NCBI GenBank assembly: GCA_017995695.1
Contig: JAGOIJ010000105.1
Coordinates: forward strand, 1-5,865
DNA: 5,865 nucleotides
From: Candidatus Omnitrophota bacterium
GTDB lineage: Bacteria; Omnitrophota; Gorgyraeia; Gygaellales; Profunditerraquicolaceae
Direction: 5' to 3'
Below the pieces are notes generated by a model, which was not told where the DNA came from, searched no databases, and worked only from the letters and a program-made list of their open reading frames with translations. A program made the translations under genes and the position numbers. Numbering within the stretch: position 1 is the first letter of the stretch; each line of letters opens with the position of its first letter. This document shows, piece by piece, positions 3,898 to 5,865 of the stretch.

Positions 3898-4815
3898 ATG
3901 GCAAAGTGCGGAAATCGTTTGTTTGTTAAACAATCAAGGCAGGGAATAGGTGTACTATTTCTTGCCTTGATTGTTTTTTTCTGCGTTCATCCTCGTTGCG
4001 CAAGCGCCTTTAGGACTATTCAGTTGGATCAGGATCGGGTACGTATCATGGTTAAACCAGGAACTACCTATACTGGTCGGATCGAAGTGAAAAACCCCTC
4101 GGATGAGCCTAGGCAGGTTAAGGCGTATCTTCAGGATTGGGTGTATAGCGATGATCAAGGTTCTAAAGAAATCCTTCCGCTGGGTTCAAAGGCAACGTCA
4201 TGCGCTAATTGGATAAGCATTGTACCTCAAGAATTCACTGTGCCTGCTTTTGGCAAGAGGGCGATCAACTATTCGGTTAGTATACCGTCTGATGCCCATG
4301 GTGGCTACTACGCCGTACTTTTTTGCGAAAGCTCACTTGGCAGTGTCGAGGCTCAAGAGTTACAAAACGAATCGACAGCCGCGGTTGTTCCTATTTCAGT
4401 GAGAATCGGTTTTCTCTTTTTTGTTGAGATCAAGGATACTGCTACGCGGGATGTCGCTATCGAGAACTTCGCTATTGAAAAAACGGGAACTGGATATGCG
4501 ATGAGTATCAACTATCAGAACATCGGGACCGTTGATATCAAGGCGAATGGAACGTTTAATATTATGGATCAGCGTGGCGTTGTTTGCGCGCGTGGAAGAT
4601 TCGATGATAACTACAGCTTGCCTGGTGATCATGCATTGCTGCGTTCTCGTTGGAGTAACGCGTTAGATAAGGGAACGTATGATGTGGTGGTTACGCTCGA
4701 TCTGGGTAGGTCTCTTGAGGATTATGGTTTAGGCAGGGGGCCGATCAAGGTTAAAGAAGGAGTTTTAGAAATTGGCGAAAATGGGGAGGTTGTGCAGGTT
4801 CAGGGCTTGCGATAA
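3898..4815 (+). CDS. PapD/DUF916-like two-domain periplasmic chaperone candidate
   Basis: This encodes 305 residues from ATG 3898. GTG 3835 and ATG 3859 are in frame but lack a ribosome-binding site and give a long N-terminal tail. The signal peptide covers residues 1-37 (hydrophobic core 18-30, CASA before the cut). The first Ig-like domain, about 38-150, reads LDQDRVRIMVKPG, then GRIEVKNPSDEPRQVKAYLQDW, then W105 and VPQEFTVPAFGKRAINYSV, then PSDAHGGYYAVLFCES. This is the layout of PapD-type chaperones and of the DUF916 (WxL-interacting) family. The second domain, about 165-285, has INYQNIGTVDIKANGTFNI, MDQRG and GTYDVVVTLDLG. The C-terminal membrane helix of DUF916 proteins is absent, so it is probably soluble in the periplasm. 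It would bind the subunits encoded just upstream. An intrinsic-terminator-like hairpin lies in codons 11-27. It is not close to a classical fimbrial chaperone, so function is by fold and position. Confidence 0.72.
   Translation: MAKCGNRLFVKQSRQGIGVLFLALIVFFCVHPRCASAFRTIQLDQDRVRIMVKPGTTYTGRIEVKNPSDEPRQVKAYLQDWVYSDDQGSKEILPLGSKATSCANWISIVPQEFTVPAFGKRAINYSVSIPSDAHGGYYAVLFCESSLGSVEAQELQNESTAAVVPISVRIGFLFFVEIKDTATRDVAIENFAIEKTGTGYAMSINYQNIGTVDIKANGTFNIMDQRGVVCARGRFDDNYSLPGDHALLRSRWSNALDKGTYDVVVTLDLGRSLEDYGLGRGPIKVKEGVLEIGENGEVVQVQGLR
3928..3980 (+). terminator. Intrinsic terminator inside the chaperone signal-peptide codons
   Basis: Bases 3928-3941 (AAACAATCAAGGCA) and 3963-3976 are perfect 14-bp complements, extendable by one G-U and one G-C, with a loop of 17 bases. 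Seven T residues (3974-3980) close the right arm. It lies 94 bases after the stop of the subunit gene and 31 bases after the chaperone ATG. RNA polymerase would be expected to stop here unless translating ribosomes cover the left arm. Confidence 0.7.
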
Positions 4816-4834
4816 CGCGCCATGTTGTGCAGGG

Positions 4835-4869
4835 GAGATCTTGCCATAAAAGGAGATCTCTATTTTTTT
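4835..4869 (+). terminator. Intrinsic terminator or attenuator overlapping a ribosome-binding site
   Basis: GAGATCT (4835-4841) and AGATCTC (4854-4860) form a 7-bp stem with a 12-base loop, flanked by possible G-U pairs. TATTTTTTT (4861-4869) follows directly, and ATG 4870 comes next. The purine-rich AAAAGGAGA (4848-4856) needed by the next gene is half in the loop and half in the right arm. Formation of the hairpin would end transcription or mask the ribosome-binding site. Confidence 0.65.
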
Positions 4870-5865
4870 ATGGGTAAAAAAATTATTAGTCTAGGCATAC
4901 TTATAACATTTCTTTTTTCTTCTTTGGCTCTGCCTTTTGCCTCTGCCAGTCAGATAACCGGTCTTCTGTATGAGTTGGGGGTTAATTTTTACAAACAGGG
5001 AAGATATGATGAAGCGTTGGTAGAGTTCAAAAAAGCTCTTTTGGTGCAGCCGGATTATGAGCCTGCGATTAAGTATATTCAGCTTATTGAGCAGGGCGCT
5101 GTTTTGGTCCCCGTAGTTACAGGTGGAGGCAAGTCTTTGGAGCCGTTGCCGTCGTCTACTGTGACGTTACCTGTTTCTCGCGGCGAAGGTGTTGATGCGT
5201 CCTTGGATTTGATTGAGCTGCAAAAGGCGATGATACTCGAAAAGCAACAGGCGCTGACGGTTGAAAAACCGGTGGTAAGCGACGTTTTTCCTGGACCAGT
5301 CGCGAAGCAAGAGATGGCAGGAAAAACAGCGGAGATGCCCCTGGTGCGTAGGCTCGCAGAGATTGTCGCTTTACCGCAGACTTTGGAGTTGGAACAGGGA
5401 AAGCAAATAATGGTAAAAGGGGAGGGTATCGAAAGATTCTTGGTTACTTTTCCCGATGTGTTGTCTGTTCAGCAACTTGATAGCCAGACGCTTTTGGTTG
5501 AGGGAGCGCAAACCGGCTACTCTGATTTGATTGTGTGGGATGATACTGGTCGTTCCCTGGTTGATTTTTTGGTTGTGCCGCCGAAACCCGAAGGGATTTT
5601 ATATACTGATATTCTTAAGCGATCGTTGGAGCGGGAGGAAAACTTTAGATTGAATTATGAGATGGATTGGTCTTCGTATTATGAGGGCAGAAGTTTTGAT
5701 GAGGCTCATCGTACCACCTATGCCTATAGCCATAGCCTCGGCCTGGCTGGCCCCACGCCTTATGGAGATCTTGATTCTTCAATATTAGTGCGCAAGGTGC
5801 GCACTAGCACTGATCTTATTTATGGGACTATTGGATTGTCGCATGGGCATATTGGTCCGTTAAAA
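4870..5865 (+). CDS. TPR and CpaC-like pilus-domain outer-membrane protein, 3'-truncated by the window edge
   Basis: The frame is open from ATG 4870 to the window end, giving 332 residues. AGGAG (4851-4855) lies 14 bases upstream, a long spacing. The signal peptide covers residues 1-26 (KK, hydrophobic core, ASA). One TPR, with its helix pair at about 32-66 (LGVNFYKQGRYDEALVEFKKAL, split by GRY), is followed by a Pro/Glu-rich linker to about 157. Residues about 167-236 resemble the N-terminal domain of pilus-formation/secretin proteins such as CpaC: LELEQGKQIMVKGEG, then FPDVLSV, then TLLVEGAQTGYSDLIVWDDTG. From about 258 the chain becomes short strands rich in Tyr, Ser and Asp (FRLNYEMDWSSYYEGRSF onward), as in an outer-membrane beta-barrel. 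It holds the position of an usher after subunits and chaperone, but TPR plus CpaC-like N-domain is not usher architecture. An alternative is a secretin-like or porin-like partner. The missing C-terminus would decide. Confidence 0.72.
   Translation, partial: MGKKIISLGILITFLFSSLALPFASASQITGLLYELGVNFYKQGRYDEALVEFKKALLVQPDYEPAIKYIQLIEQGAVLVPVVTGGGKSLEPLPSSTVTLPVSRGEGVDASLDLIELQKAMILEKQQALTVEKPVVSDVFPGPVAKQEMAGKTAEMPLVRRLAEIVALPQTLELEQGKQIMVKGEGIERFLVTFPDVLSVQQLDSQTLLVEGAQTGYSDLIVWDDTGRSLVDFLVVPPKPEGILYTDILKRSLEREENFRLNYEMDWSSYYEGRSFDEAHRTTYAYSHSLGLAGPTPYGDLDSSILVRKVRTSTDLIYGTIGLSHGHIGPLK

Noticed and set aside
3955..4632. Frames at 3955-4158 (-), 4220-4402 (+) and 4396-4632 (-)
   Set aside because: All lie within the chaperone gene, lack ribosome-binding sites and show no recognisable motifs.
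5788..5804. GTGCGC direct and inverted repeat in the last gene
   Set aside because: Short, within codons for VRKVRT, no loop or context suggesting function.

Overview
The window looks like a chromosomal fragment of an uncultured diderm bacterium. All supportable genes lie on the + strand, and intergenic DNA carries several families of palindromic repeats. The intergenic repeats, an Arg/Lys-rich orphan protein and the style of the secreted proteins remind me of candidate-phylum genomes of the Omnitrophota (OP3) type. That assignment is from memory and is weak.

Layout. (1) 3-416 is the C-terminal two thirds of a PlsY-type glycerol-3-phosphate acyltransferase. (2) 417-930 has no credible gene. 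It holds a MITE-like inverted-repeat element (505-589) with a partial end duplication in front of it, then a tandem array with a 99-bp period (about 637-875). (3) 917-1571 holds a possible promoter, two back-to-back hairpins, a small basic protein of unknown function (1071-1406), and then a compact promoter-to-terminator unit (1414-1571) that could make a small RNA or leader transcript with a 7-codon ORF. (4) 1584-5865 is a gene cluster for exported proteins. It starts with a sigma70-like promoter and encodes a 465-residue protein with three Ig-like repeats (1635-3032), a single-domain relative (3142-3834), a PapD/DUF916-like two-domain periplasmic chaperone candidate (3898-4815), and a protein that runs off the window (4870 onward). 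This last protein has a signal peptide, a TPR, a CpaC-like pilus/secretin N-terminal domain and the start of what looks like an outer-membrane beta-barrel.

How the genes may work together. The order subunit, subunit, chaperone, outer-membrane protein is that of a chaperone-usher fimbrial operon, but none of the four proteins reads as a classical member of those families. The three repeats of the first protein and the core of the second share one motif plan: QY-[KM]-[IL], then LP, then LxYxS, a Y-rich strand, and a closing [AP]GxYxG strand. My inference is a divergent surface-fibre assembly system, with an outer-membrane protein of unusual architecture in the usher position.

Regulation is written unusually densely into the junctions. 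There are two in-frame starts, each with its own Shine-Dalgarno, separated by a hairpin, in front of the single-domain subunit. An extended -10 promoter places the chaperone ATG at or next to the transcription start. A textbook intrinsic terminator lies inside the chaperone signal-peptide codons. A terminator hairpin overlaps the ribosome-binding site of the outer-membrane gene. Together these would allow a high subunit to low chaperone and outer-membrane protein ratio from one locus.
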